Positions 49,346-58,919 of a DNA stretch of 64,000 nt are shown one piece after another. Each line of letters begins with the position of its first letter. Position 1 is the first letter of the stretch. The DNA comes from an uncultured bacterium. GTDB lineage: Bacteria; Bacillota; Clostridia; Oscillospirales; Ruminococcaceae. The notes under the pieces were generated by a model. That model saw only the letters and a list, made by a program, of their open reading frames with translations, was not told where the DNA came from and ran no database searches. The DNA is taken from contig CAKXHL010000005.1 of NCBI GenBank assembly GCA_934875375.1, forward strand, positions 62,001 through 126,000. Direction: 5' to 3'. The position numbers and the translations under genes are program-made.

Positions 49346-50812
49346 TTAAGCTTTCACAGACGGCGCGACGCCGAATCCACCGCAAATATTTTCAAAACAG
49401 CCCGCCGCATCAAACAACATCTGTTCGGAGAATTTGGGACCTATCATCTGCATCCCGACAGGCAGCCCATTGGATACCGTTGCACAGGGAACAGAAATGG
49501 CCGGCAAACCTGCGATGTTGACCGTAACCGTACAGATATCCGCCGCGTACATTTTCAGCGGATCGTCGGTACGCTCGCCCATCCGGAAAGCAGTGGAGGG
49601 CGAGGTAGGTGTCAAGATAATGTCGCACTGAGAAAACGCTTCGGCATATTCCTGCGCAATTTTTTGCTGCATTTGTTTGGCTCTTTTATAATACGCATCA
49701 TAAAATCCGGAACTGAGCACAAAAGTACCAAGCATAATACGACGCTTCACCTCATCGCCGAATCCTTCGCTGCGGGTTTTTTCATACATGTCGATTAGAT
49801 TGGTAAAATCTTTTGCACGATAACCATACTTCACGCCGTCAAACCGTGCCAGATTAGAGGAAGCCTCCGCCGAAGAAATGATATAGTAGGCGGACAGAGC
49901 ATAATCGGTGCTGGGCAAACTGATCGAAACCGTTTGCGCGCCTTCTTTTACCAGCCTGTCAACACTTTCCAAGACTGCCGCTTTGATCTCCGGTTCCACT
50001 CCGTCGCCGAAATATTCTTTCGGAATTCCAATCCGCAATCCTTTTACCGACCGATTGATTTTCTGCGCAAACGCTCCGTATTCCCGCGCTACACTGGTCG
50101 CATCCATCGGATCCCGGCCGCAAATCACTTCGTACAGGTTGGCCACGTCCTCGACCGAACGGCCCAGCGGACCAATCTGATCCAGAGAAGAAGCAAACGC
50201 CACCAAACCATAGCGGGATACCGATCCATAGGTGGGCTTGAGACCTACCACACCGCAGTAAGAGGCAGGCAGACGGATCGAGCCGCCGGTGTCGGAACCC
50301 AAAGACAGAACCGCCTCCCCCGCGCTGACGCAGGCTGCGCTGCCGCCGGAGGAACCGCCCGGCACATACGCCGGATCCCACGGGTTTTTGGTCTTTTTAA
50401 AATAAGAAGTTTCACAGGAAGAACCCATGGCAAACTCGTCCATATTACACTTTCCAATGATGACCGCGTCTGCCTGTTTCAGGCGGCTGACGACAGTAGC
50501 ATCATAAGGCGGTACAAAATTATAAAGCATTTTAGAAGAGCAGGTCGTCAGAACATCCTTGGTGCAAATGTTATCCTTTACACCGATCGGAATACCTGCA
50601 AGAGACGAAAGGGCTTCGCCCGCCGCAATTTTCCGATCCACTTCTTCTGCCTTTTTCAGCGCCTGTTCTTCACACACAGTGACAAAAGAACCGATTTTAT
50701 CCTCTGTTTTCTCAATTTGCTCCAACACGGAACGAGTAATTTCCACCGCACTGCATTCTTTTTTCCGCAGCTTCTCCGAAAGGGATGCAGCGGTCATTTC
50801 AAATAACTCCAT
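49346..50812 (-). CDS. gatA: Glutamyl-tRNA(Gln) amidotransferase subunit A
   Basis: GatA (488 residues) is the amidase-signature glutaminase. The Ser-cisSer-Lys triad is recognisable: IPIGVKDNICTKD (Lys), PGGSSGGSAACVSAGEA (cis-Ser) and LGSDTGGSIRLPASYCG (nucleophilic Ser). It releases ammonia that tunnels to GatB. It lies 14 bases from gatC and 13 from gatB. Confidence 0.98.
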   Translation of the reverse strand: MELFEMTAASLSEKLRKKECSAVEITRSVLEQIEKTEDKIGSFVTVCEEQALKKAEEVDRKIAAGEALSSLAGIPIGVKDNICTKDVLTTCSSKMLYNFVPPYDATVVSRLKQADAVIIGKCNMDEFAMGSSCETSYFKKTKNPWDPAYVPGGSSGGSAACVSAGEAVLSLGSDTGGSIRLPASYCGVVGLKPTYGSVSRYGLVAFASSLDQIGPLGRSVEDVANLYEVICGRDPMDATSVAREYGAFAQKINRSVKGLRIGIPKEYFGDGVEPEIKAAVLESVDRLVKEGAQTVSISLPSTDYALSAYYIISSAEASSNLARFDGVKYGYRAKDFTNLIDMYEKTRSEGFGDEVKRRIMLGTFVLSSGFYDAYYKRAKQMQQKIAQEYAEAFSQCDIILTPTSPSTAFRMGERTDDPLKMYAADICTVTVNIAGLPAISVPCATVSNGLPVGMQMIGPKFSEQMLFDAAGCFENICGGFGVAPSVKA

Positions 50813-50826
50813 TTTCTACATCCTTT

Positions 50827-51096
50827 CTATTCTACTACTTTCGGAACCACAACACAGCCAGCCTGAGTTTGAGGAGCATTCTGTAAAAGTTGATCCCGCT
50901 TCAAAGAAGGACGAATTTCGTCCTGACGCAGCTGCATGGGATTAGACGGATCTACCGAAGTATAATCTCCATCCATCGGGGGCAGCTTTTCGCACATGGC
51001 CACAATATTTTCCATCTCTTTTTGAAACTTTTCCACCTTCTCTTTTTCAATGGAAAGGCGGGACAACTTTGCGATATGCTGTATATCAATTTGCAT
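50827..51096 (-). CDS. gatC: Glutamyl-tRNA(Gln) amidotransferase subunit C
   Basis: GatC (89 residues) wraps the GatA-GatB interface. The hallmark IQHIAKLSRLSIEKEKVEKFQKEMENIV is at the N-terminus, and the C-terminal LRQDEI...LLQNAPQTQAGCVVVPKVVE is typical. It is first of the gat genes, 66 bases after ligA. Confidence 0.95.
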   Translation of the reverse strand: MQIDIQHIAKLSRLSIEKEKVEKFQKEMENIVAMCEKLPPMDGDYTSVDPSNPMQLRQDEIRPSLKRDQLLQNAPQTQAGCVVVPKVVE

Positions 51097-51162
51097 GGGA
51101 TGAAACCTCCTTTGCCTGATTATTCTGTCAAGGGCATCTGCCCTATAAGCGCTATTCTCCGT

Positions 51163-53169
51163 TTATGATTGCTGATGCGGCGGGCTACTTCCTTCCAGCA
51201 GCGCCAACAACGCCGCTTCATCCAAAACTGGGACGCCCAAATTCTGGGCTTTGGTCAATTTACTGCCTGCCTCTTCGCCTGCCACAACATAGCTTGTCTT
51301 TTTGGATACAGAGGATGAAACTTTCCCCCCTTGGCTTTCAATCCGCGCACCTGCCTCAGCCCGGGTCAGATGTGGTAACGTTCCTGTCAAAACGAAACTC
51401 AATCCGGACAACCGGTCGCCGACCGATTGATCTTTTGAACGGGTATTCACTCCTGATTTTTGTAACCGGTCAATTAAATGCCTGGTGGCATCCAGCGAGA
51501 AATATTCCACAACCGCTTCGGCCATAATTCCACCAAATCCATCAATGGAAGAGATTTCCTCTTCCGACGACAAAAACAGCTGTTCAATGTCTGCAAAATG
51601 CGCAGACAGAAGCTTAGCCGCCTTCTGTCCAATTCCCCGGATTCCCAATGCAAACAACAAACGGGACAAATCGTTCTGTTTGGATTTTTCAATGGCCGCC
51701 AGCAAATTGCTGCCGCTTTTTTGGGCCAAACGATCAAGGGAAGAAACTTCTTCCAAAGTAATATCATACAAATCTGCAGGCGATTTGACAAGCCCCGCTG
51801 CTACTAAATTTTCTACAATGGAAGGACCCAGCCCCTCAATATCCATTGCATCACGGGAAGCAAAATGGATTAGATTGCGCAAAAGCTGTGCCGGGCAGTC
51901 GCTGTTTTGACAGCGTTTTGCCGCTTGGTCTCCCTCAAAAAAGACAGGTGAACCGCAGGCCGGACAGATGTCGGGGATTTGATACACAGGATTCTCATGT
52001 CCGTGAGAAACGACTCCGATCACTTCGGGAATAATATCCCCTGCTTTCCGAACCAGAATCGTGTCGCCTATGGCAATCTGTTTTTCATCGATAAACGCCT
52101 GGTTATGCAAAACCGCCCGACTGACAGTGGTGCCCGCAAGACTAATCGGCTCAAATACCGCTGTCGGCGTCAACACGCCGGTACGGCCGACTTTGATTTG
52201 AATATCCAGCAGTATGGTCGGCTTTTGTTCCGGCGGATATTTGTAAGCAATCGCCCATTTGGGATATTTGGCTGTACTTCCCAGCTGCTTTCTTTGCGAA
52301 AAGCTATCCACCTTAACAACTGCCCCGTCAATACCAAACGAGTAGTTTTCCCGATTCTCTCCGATCCGTTGGATTTCCTGCATCACCGCTCCAATGGAGG
52401 AAAAAGTCTGATAAGATGGAGAAACCGGAAAACCCAGACGTTGGAGAAAATCCAAAGATTCTTTGTGTCCGGTTAGATCTTTACCTTCAATTTGCTGAAT
52501 ATTAAATACAAAAATATCCAAATTTCTCTGCGCCGCTATAGCAGGGTCTTTCTGTCTCAAGGAGCCAGCTGCCGCATTTCTCGGATTTTTAAAGGGCTTC
52601 TCTTCTCTATTTTCCTGCTCTTCCGTCAGCTTTTGAAAATGTTCTTCCGACATATAAACCTCGCCGCGCACCTCCAAAAAAGGAATTGCTTCCGGCAGCT
52701 TTTGAGGAATGCTCTGAATCGTTTTCAGATTTAAACTCACATCTTCCCCTACAAATCCATCGCCTCTGGTAGAGCCTCGCACAAAAATGCCATCCCGATA
52801 TTCCAGCGATACCGATAACCCATCGATCTTGGGTTCCACCACATATACCGGATCGGCCACCAATTCTTTTACCCGCTCATGAAAAGCCAATACTTCTTCC
52901 GGAGAAAAAACATCCTGCAGACTTCCCATCTGCACTTTATGCTCCACCGGCTCAAAAGTATTTTTCACCCGCCCCACCACTCGCCTGGTCGGAGAATCCG
53001 CATGTGCAAACTGTGGATAAGCCTTTTCCAAATTCATTAACTGGTGCAGCAGTTGATCGTATTCATAGTCTTCAATTTCCGGCGCATCCTGCTCATAATA
53101 ACACCGGCTATGGTACAAGACCAACTCAGTCAGACGATCTATGGTTTGCTTTGCCTGTTTTTCATCCAT
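51163..53169 (-). CDS. ligA: NAD+-dependent DNA ligase
   Basis: LigA (668 residues) seals nicks using NAD+. It has the Ia domain (YYEQDAPEIEDYEYDQLLHQL), the adenylation motif VEPKIDGLSVSLEY with the AMP-accepting Lys, GSTRGDGFVGEDVS, the zinc finger (CPACG...CQNSDCPAQ), HhH repeats and a C-terminal BRCT domain (GLSFVLTGTLPHLTRAEA). I use ATG 53169 after GGAGG. An in-frame ATG at 53271 would add 34 residues not usual in the family. It heads the ligA-gatCAB transcript. Confidence 0.97.
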   Translation of the reverse strand: MDEKQAKQTIDRLTELVLYHSRCYYEQDAPEIEDYEYDQLLHQLMNLEKAYPQFAHADSPTRRVVGRVKNTFEPVEHKVQMGSLQDVFSPEEVLAFHERVKELVADPVYVVEPKIDGLSVSLEYRDGIFVRGSTRGDGFVGEDVSLNLKTIQSIPQKLPEAIPFLEVRGEVYMSEEHFQKLTEEQENREEKPFKNPRNAAAGSLRQKDPAIAAQRNLDIFVFNIQQIEGKDLTGHKESLDFLQRLGFPVSPSYQTFSSIGAVMQEIQRIGENRENYSFGIDGAVVKVDSFSQRKQLGSTAKYPKWAIAYKYPPEQKPTILLDIQIKVGRTGVLTPTAVFEPISLAGTTVSRAVLHNQAFIDEKQIAIGDTILVRKAGDIIPEVIGVVSHGHENPVYQIPDICPACGSPVFFEGDQAAKRCQNSDCPAQLLRNLIHFASRDAMDIEGLGPSIVENLVAAGLVKSPADLYDITLEEVSSLDRLAQKSGSNLLAAIEKSKQNDLSRLLFALGIRGIGQKAAKLLSAHFADIEQLFLSSEEEISSIDGFGGIMAEAVVEYFSLDATRHLIDRLQKSGVNTRSKDQSVGDRLSGLSFVLTGTLPHLTRAEAGARIESQGGKVSSSVSKKTSYVVAGEEAGSKLTKAQNLGVPVLDEAALLALLEGSSPPHQQS

Positions 53170-53366
53170 AATAGGACCTCCGTATACCGTGCAGCCCCTT
53201 TCATTTTCATACCGGCAACACAAATCAACCCCATTCTGCGGGAATTTCTGTTTCAAAACAGTCACATTCATCTTGCATATCCGCCTTCATCTAAGCCGCT
53301 GATACGTCCGATCTGTGTGCCTGCCTTTTGATAAAGCCGTTCGGGGTACACCTACACAATGAATTT

Positions 53367-53394
53367 ATTATAGCATATTTTGCTCTATTTCCAA
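53367..53394 (-). promoter_or_regulatory. Promoter of ligA-gatCAB
   Basis: Minus strand TTGGAA (53394-53389), 16 bases, TATAAT (53372-53367), about 190 bases before ligA. Confidence 0.7.
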
Positions 53395-53618
53395 AGCCTA
53401 TAAGCAACTTTTTGTGATATCTCGGAAAAAACTGAAGTTTCTATAGAATCCATATGCTCCCCCACATTTTAAAGACATTCAAATTCAAAAGGCAAAGAAA
53501 CGGTCATGACTTCCGAAAGAAAAAGCAGGGAAGGCCCCTGCTTCTTTGCTGCCCAGTCTTTCGGCGCGTCCGTATTCCTGTCTGAGTATACAACCGGTCT
53601 TATTTACTCGCCCCATAC

Positions 53619-53861
53619 TTAGGATGTCTTTTCCACCATTTTCTTTTCCAGCATCCTGGCAATAGAACGAACGGTTTTCCATTCTTCCGGCGGCACCTGA
53701 GTAGGTTGAATCTCAATCCTCCAGCGAACGGCAATCTCCTCCAATAGCGTGATAAATGCCAGCGAATCCAAAATACCCGACTCCAACAACTCCTGCTCCG
53801 GACCAATGTTTTCCCCGTTATTTCCGATATCCTGAATCAATTTCAAAATCTGATCTTCCAT
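53619..53861 (-). CDS. Acyl/peptidyl carrier protein (DltC-like)
   Basis: This 80-residue four-helix carrier protein has the phosphopantetheine attachment site LLESGILDSLAFITLLEEI (Ser33), which is DSL as in carrier proteins. The start ATG 53861 lies 7 bases after GGAG, inside the 3' end of the adenylation gene (44-base overlap). It presumably accepts the aminoacyl group activated by that enzyme. It resembles DltC, but dltB and dltD are not nearby, so the final acceptor is unknown. Confidence 0.85.
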   Translation of the reverse strand: MEDQILKLIQDIGNNGENIGPEQELLESGILDSLAFITLLEEIAVRWRIEIQPTQVPPEEWKTVRSIARMLEKKMVEKTS

Positions 53862-55329
53862 TGGCAATCTCCTTCAATCGTTTCCGATCGCACTTTCCGT
53901 TTTCAGTAAGTGGAAAATTTTTGATCAACTGAATGGACGGACGCATATAATCAGGGAGCCGATGCGCCAAAAGCGCCTGGATTTCCGCTCGTGTTGGCGG
54001 ATCTTCCTGTTTTGGAATGACAAATGCAATCAATCGAAGCGTCCTTCCATCTGCCGCTTCCCGGCACACGACAACAGCCTGATCAACACCCGGTAAAGCA
54101 CACAAATTTTTTTCCACATCCTGCAATTCTATCCGATATCCCTGTATTTTCACCTGCTGGTCACATCGTCCCGCGCAATACAAAACTCCGTTCTGCATCC
54201 AGCCGATATCTCCTGTATGATAGCTTCTTTTTCCTTCCAATCTGCCAAATGCATGGGACGGATCTTCTAAAACATAGCCCGCCGCGACGCTGTCTCCTAA
54301 GATGACGATTTCTCCCGGCTCTCCATCTTCTACCGGGACCTTATTTTTTTCAATGCGTATTTTCACATCTGCTTTCGGTTTTCCAACCGGCAAAAGCGGC
54401 AATTTTGCCGCTTTTGGCCCAATTTCAGCGGCCGTTACTGCAACCGTACACTCCGTCGGCCCATAAGCGTTGAGAATTCGTATACCGGGAAAACGCTCCA
54501 AAAGCTTTTGCGCTGTCCCGGGAGGAAGCGGTTCCCCGCAAAAAAAGACGGCGTTAAAAGAAGGCAGTCGATCTTTACAAAAACTCTGATCCATCAGTAA
54601 CAGCGATGCGAAAGAAGGAGTGGCCACCATCAGTTCCATGCTGCTGCGCTCCAGAGTCGAAAAAAGCAGCGGATACTCTTTTTGCATTTGGCGGCAAATC
54701 ACATATTCTTCTGAACCCCAAGCAAGAGCCGGCCAAAAATCTGCCACTGACAGATCAAAGGAAAACGCAGCCTGGTTGAGAATAACCGCCGGTGGTTTGG
54801 GAAAAAGCTCTGCCATCCAGCCAACAAAGGAATCCAGATTCTCACAGGTAACCATTACACCTTTTGGAAATCCTGTACTGCCCGATGTATAGAGAATATA
54901 AAAAATCTCATCTGGGGTCCTGTCCGGATATGGCAGTTCAATCTCTGCCCCTTTCTCACAAATCTCCTCCAGTTTTTCTTTTGACAGCTTGGAAAATGCC
55001 AAACCGCTGATCGAATCCACCGCCAGGATTGTTTGCGGGCGAGCAGACGCCATAATGGCTTTTAGCCTTTCAAAAGGAGTCGAACTATCTACGGGGATAA
55101 ACGGAAATCCGCCAAATGCACAGGATAAAAAAGCAACGGCCATGAGCGGCTGTTTATGTCCATAGACCAAAATAGGGTTTCCCCGGTGGTAATGCCTTTT
55201 AAAATAAGCGCACAGCCGGCCTGTCCACTGACAAAGCTGCCGATAGCTGATCCTCTCCTGCTCGCAGCAATAGGCACAAGCTTCTCCTTTTTTTCGCAGA
55301 TTCTCCCAAATTCTTTCCAGCAGCATCAT
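53818..55329 (-). CDS. Amino-acid adenylation enzyme (DltA-like)
   Basis: This 503-residue stand-alone adenylation domain shows A3 YILYTSGSTGFPKGVMVT, A5 ILNAYGPTECTVAVTA, A7 YHTGDIGWMQNGVLYCAGRCDQQVKIQGYRIEL and the A10 lysine in LTENGKCDRKRL. Overall it is closest to D-alanine:carrier ligase DltA. It activates an amino acid as adenylate and loads it on the neighbouring carrier. ATG 55329 overlaps the VanW stop by 4 bases. No dltB/dltD follow, and substrate specificity is not read here. Confidence 0.87.
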   Translation of the reverse strand: MMLLERIWENLRKKGEACAYCCEQERISYRQLCQWTGRLCAYFKRHYHRGNPILVYGHKQPLMAVAFLSCAFGGFPFIPVDSSTPFERLKAIMASARPQTILAVDSISGLAFSKLSKEKLEEICEKGAEIELPYPDRTPDEIFYILYTSGSTGFPKGVMVTCENLDSFVGWMAELFPKPPAVILNQAAFSFDLSVADFWPALAWGSEEYVICRQMQKEYPLLFSTLERSSMELMVATPSFASLLLMDQSFCKDRLPSFNAVFFCGEPLPPGTAQKLLERFPGIRILNAYGPTECTVAVTAAEIGPKAAKLPLLPVGKPKADVKIRIEKNKVPVEDGEPGEIVILGDSVAAGYVLEDPSHAFGRLEGKRSYHTGDIGWMQNGVLYCAGRCDQQVKIQGYRIELQDVEKNLCALPGVDQAVVVCREAADGRTLRLIAFVIPKQEDPPTRAEIQALLAHRLPDYMRPSIQLIKNFPLTENGKCDRKRLKEIANGRSDFEIDSGYRK

Positions 55330-56153
55330 AAACGAAGTTCCTCCTGCGGAATCAGCGCCGGGTCAAACAGCACCTTGGAGTGATTTTGCAAGATCAAATT
55401 TTTTTGCAGTTCTTTCCCATCAGAATCTGACAGCACCTGATATACGAAGCTGTTTCGATAATAGCCGTCTGTCTCTTTGGTATAATGATGATTCTCTTCT
55501 TTCAGTCGATATCGTTCTTTCAGCGCCTCGTTGGAACGAATTTCTCCCATCAGCATACCGTCTTGCAGCCAAACCTTTATCTGCACAGGATAAGGCGTGG
55601 TATTTTGAAAACGGTAATCACAGTTTTTATAAACAATGGAGGTTCCCGTTCCAAAGGGAACTCGCCGACCGGCATCCGGAAAAAGTGCGTCGGTATGGTG
55701 ATGCAGTTCGGTCACTTTCATCGGCGTATGTAAAACCATATAGTGGATCAAATTGGCAAGCTGGCACAATCCGCCAGCAACTCCCTTTCCTAAGCAGCCC
55801 CTCGAAATGACCAGCCCGTCGAGGTATCCTTTTCGCCTGGTCGGCCGACCAACCAGAGCCCACAATGAAAACGTTTCGTCGGGGGTAACAACCACGCCGT
55901 CGATCTGTTTTACGGCCAGACGAAGATTTTGCACCTTGTTTCGTTGTAGCTGCATATCGACCCCTGCCAACGGTCTGAGCATCATGGACATGTGGCCTTT
56001 CCACACGTAAGGGAGTGTTTTTTCCTCGAAATTTTTTGCGAAATGACTTCTGTCAAGCCAATCCCGGAGAGTGCGTTTACAATTTTCTTTCCAAAGGGAA
56101 ATGGCATAGCATACAGGGCCATGCTCGCAAAACAGTTTTCTGCGTTTTTTCAC
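55326..56153 (-). CDS. VanW family protein
   Basis: This 275-residue protein contains the VanW domain: VKQIDGVVVTPDETFSLWALVGRPTRRKGYLDGL, GVAGGLCQLANLIHYMVLH, ELHHHTDALFPDAGRRVPFGTGTSIVYKNCDYRF. VanW occurs in some vancomycin-resistance clusters and widely in Firmicutes, and its biochemical role is unknown. No signal peptide is visible in this copy. I place the start at GTG 56153 after GGGAGG. It heads a coupled three-gene unit with the DltA-like and carrier genes and has its own sigma-A promoter. Confidence 0.85.
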   Translation of the reverse strand: MKKRRKLFCEHGPVCYAISLWKENCKRTLRDWLDRSHFAKNFEEKTLPYVWKGHMSMMLRPLAGVDMQLQRNKVQNLRLAVKQIDGVVVTPDETFSLWALVGRPTRRKGYLDGLVISRGCLGKGVAGGLCQLANLIHYMVLHTPMKVTELHHHTDALFPDAGRRVPFGTGTSIVYKNCDYRFQNTTPYPVQIKVWLQDGMLMGEIRSNEALKERYRLKEENHHYTKETDGYYRNSFVYQVLSDSDGKELQKNLILQNHSKVLFDPALIPQEELRL

Positions 56154-56231
56154 CCAATCACACACCTCCCACAAATTTTTCAGCTTTTCATCACATAATG
56201 CAAAAACTCTCCGACAAATGTAATTATTTTT

Positions 56232-56259
56232 ATTATATCGGTTTCTTCCAGATTGTCAA
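56232..56259 (-). promoter_or_regulatory. Sigma-A promoter of the VanW unit
   Basis: Minus strand TTGACA (56259-56254), 16 bases, TATAAT (56237-56232), just after the yunB stop. Confidence 0.85.
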
Positions 56260-56273
56260 GCGCCGGCCGTTCC

Positions 56274-56909
56274 TCAGCCAATTCCAATATTTCCGAAAAA
56301 TTCCGGTACTTCTCCCACGATAACGGTTTGTCCCAACTCCATGTTGGTCGATACTTTTGTCTGCATGGAAAAGCCCGGCAATACCGCCGAAATTTCCATG
56401 TCGATCTGCAAATAAATCCGGTGAAGCGTCTGATTGACACCTGCCTGGGAAAATTCATGATATAAATTTGTCATGACCACTCCTTCCGGCATCAGACGAA
56501 AGGAAATAGACGGTCCCCTTCCCGAGAAGATTTTTACTCCGGTCAGGGAACCCAACGGAATCGATAAGTCGTGGGAGGACAAATCCTGTAATCGTTCCCC
56601 CACTTGCTCTGTAACCGCACTTTTAATTTGATTCAGCAGCACTGTATCCGCTTGTAAAGCAGTCACTTTCCCAGTTCCATCCCGTGTCAGCCGCACCATT
56701 TGATGATAGGTAACCCCCATGCGCTCCAGCTCTTCAGCCACTGCCTGATTGACTGCCACCGTCACCAGTACCCTTGCTTGATAAGAAAGTTTTTCCTCAA
56801 TCGTCGGAGTGATCCAGGAGCGAATTCCCAAAATTAAAGAAAGGAGCAGAAAAAATAGACCCGCCCGGAAAAATATTTTTTTCATTTTTCTTCTTTTCGC
56901 CCGCAGCAT
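56274..56909 (-). CDS. yunB: Sporulation protein YunB
   Basis: YunB (211 residues) has an N-terminal membrane anchor (FFRAGLFFLLLSLILGIRSWI). The conserved body includes ARVLVTVAVNQAV, SIPLGSLTGVKIFSGRGPSISFRLMPEG and EFSQAGVNQTLHRIYLQIDMEISAVLPG. In Bacillus it is a sigma-E-dependent protein needed for normal spores. The ATG follows GGGAG. It stands alone between the VanW unit and the recombinase remnant and marks the edge of the core chromosome here. Confidence 0.93.
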   Translation of the reverse strand: MLRAKRRKMKKIFFRAGLFFLLLSLILGIRSWITPTIEEKLSYQARVLVTVAVNQAVAEELERMGVTYHQMVRLTRDGTGKVTALQADTVLLNQIKSAVTEQVGERLQDLSSHDLSIPLGSLTGVKIFSGRGPSISFRLMPEGVVMTNLYHEFSQAGVNQTLHRIYLQIDMEISAVLPGFSMQTKVSTNMELGQTVIVGEVPEFFGNIGIG

Positions 56910-57044
56910 GTTCCCACTCCCTTTTTTTCAGTATATGATGTCAACGGCGCTCTGTGTCTTATTTTCACAAAAAAAGAAAACGCTTTCGGGTGCGGTCCAA
57001 TAAAACTGTATAATATTGTTTTTGGGAAGGCGGCATGATTTCGA

Positions 57045-58789
57045 TCATGCCGCTTTTCCGTTCATAATGTCATAGAGTAAATTGGCGGGGAGTATGCCGA
57101 TATATTTGTAGCTGATTGTCACATCCTGCACTCGGTGTCCGCTGGACTTGTCCGGTGCATGAACATATACGGCGTTAACCATATCGTTCAAAATGGTGGG
57201 TGTCAGCTTCTCCAAGTACAAGTACTTCTTTGCCTGTCGGATAAACCTATCAACATTCTCCGCTTGGTCTTCTTGATTCTGTATTTCGTTTTCAAGCATT
57301 TCAATCTTGGCTCTCAAGTCTGCTTGCTCCTGCTCATAATCATCAGACAACATCTGAAAGCGAGCTTCGGACAGCTTTCCATTGACCATGTCCTCGTAAA
57401 TACGCTTGAACAACCTGTCCAGTTCAGCCAGACGGTTTTCTGATTTCTGCAAGGTTCTCTTCTTGGCAGAAAGTTCTTTCCTTACTTCCTCACTTCGCTT
57501 GGCACCCAATGCTCTGCGGAACGCATCCTCATAATCAGCAACACATTGGATTACCAACCTCATGTGTTGAAGTGTACCTTCTTCCAGCACCACAGCTCGG
57601 ATGAAGTGAGTGTCGCAGACCTCCTTGCCCTTTTTACGGGAAGTGGAGCATACGAAGTGGTCTTGTCTGGTTTCAAAACTGTTGCTGGTACAGTAGTACA
57701 ATTTCTCACCGCAATCGGCACAGTGGACGAGACCGGAGAACATATTGGTCTTGCCTGTTCTGGCGGGTCTGCGTTTGTTCTTGCGAAGTTCCTGCACACG
57801 AGCGAAGGTTTCTTCATCAATAATAGCTTCATGAGTGTTCTCGAAAATCTTCCATTGGTCGGGAGGGTTTTCGAGTTTCTTTTTGCTTCTGTACGACTGC
57901 TTGCGGGTTTTGAAGTTGACCATGTGACCAAGGTATTCCATCTTTTCCAGTATGCCGGTAATGGTGCGTGGTGCCCAATCGTAAGGGTTATCGGGTGTCT
58001 TTGCCGGAGCATTTCGCCCCATCTTCATCCAATGGACGGTAGGACAATCCACCTTTGCTTCCTTCAGCTTTTTAGCGATTTGAGATGGACCGAAGCCCTC
58101 CATACACCATGCGAAGATTTGACGGACAATGGCTGCGGCTTCATCGTCCACAATCCAATGTCTCTTTGGATTGGCGGGGTCTTTCATGTAGCCGTATCTG
58201 GATGTGCAGGGGCTTGACCGGGAAATCGTCGAGGAACTGATTGACCACATCGAGATCGGGGAACGCTCCGTCATAGACGGCCAACGCCACCGGGACATTA
58301 AAATCTTTTACCGCTTCGTAGGTGTGGTATAATGGGAAAAAGAAAAGACCCGGCTGCATCCGCAGTCCGGGCATACACCTGACAACATTCTATGAAAACG
58401 GTTTGCGATTGAACCGTGTCGCTTTGTCGAAAAAGAGTGATTCAGCAGAATACCCTTCCCAAACAGCTTATGTTCTTGATGATATTCAAGAACGGAGTAA
58501 AATCGTTATCCTGCTGATTAGCGCTGTCCACTCCGCTGTTCACAGCAATGAAACGGACATCATGTTCAGGGAAAAGCATTTCCGTGTAGAGACCGACTTC
58601 CAGATAGTTTCTACCGATACGGCTCATATCCTTGGCGATGATAACACCGACATTATCATTCTCAACCAACTCAATCATTCGTTTCCAATCGGGTCTGTTG
58701 AAGTTGGCGCCAGAGTAACCATCGTCCGCGAAAAACTGGATGTTGCGGAAACCTTGTTCTTGTGCGTATTTTTTGAGAATCGCCTTTTG
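57045..58789 (-). pseudogene. Decayed large serine recombinase, interrupted
   Basis: On the minus strand, 58789-58478 encodes the catalytic-domain interior (QKAILKKYAQEQGFRNIQFF, then DMSRIGRNYLEVG), ending at FTPFLNII. The extreme N-terminus with the active-site Ser is missing: a TGA lies just upstream. The frame resumes at 58199 with YGYMKDPANPKRHWIVDDEAAAIVRQIF and continues through the zinc-ribbon domain (LVHCADCGEKLYYC...CDTHFIRA), the coiled coil and the C-terminus to 57045. About 278 bases between, including the end of the resolvase domain, are replaced by foreign sequence. It was once an integrase of a Tn4451/CTn-type element and cannot be active now. Confidence 0.88.
58201..58332 (+). 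pseudogene. C-terminal fragment of a second serine recombinase, inverted
   Basis: Read on the plus strand, 43 codons ending at TAA 58330-58332 encode GLDREIVEELIDHIEIGERS and ...KIFYRFVGVV, the characteristic end of DUF4368-type conjugative-transposon recombinases. It begins abruptly at the break in the minus-strand recombinase and runs the opposite way. A hairpin (58349-58371) follows. Confidence 0.8.
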
Positions 58790-58834
58790 GAAAGAGATTT
58801 GTCAAGGGTGTTTTCTCCAAACAATCACATTCAT

Positions 58835-58871
58835 CCCCGTGGAAACAACACATAACCGGTTTTCCACGGGG
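58835..58871. repeat. 11-bp inverted repeat beside the recombinase remnant
   Basis: CCCCGTGGAAA (58835-58845) and TTTCCACGGGG (58861-58871) form a perfect hairpin. On the plus strand it is followed by TATTTTT, so it could be a terminator in that direction or a relic of the element's end. Confidence 0.6.
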
Positions 58872-58919
58872 TATTTTTCGTAAATTTCACAATCTTTACC
58901 TTTCTGCCAATCCATCAAT

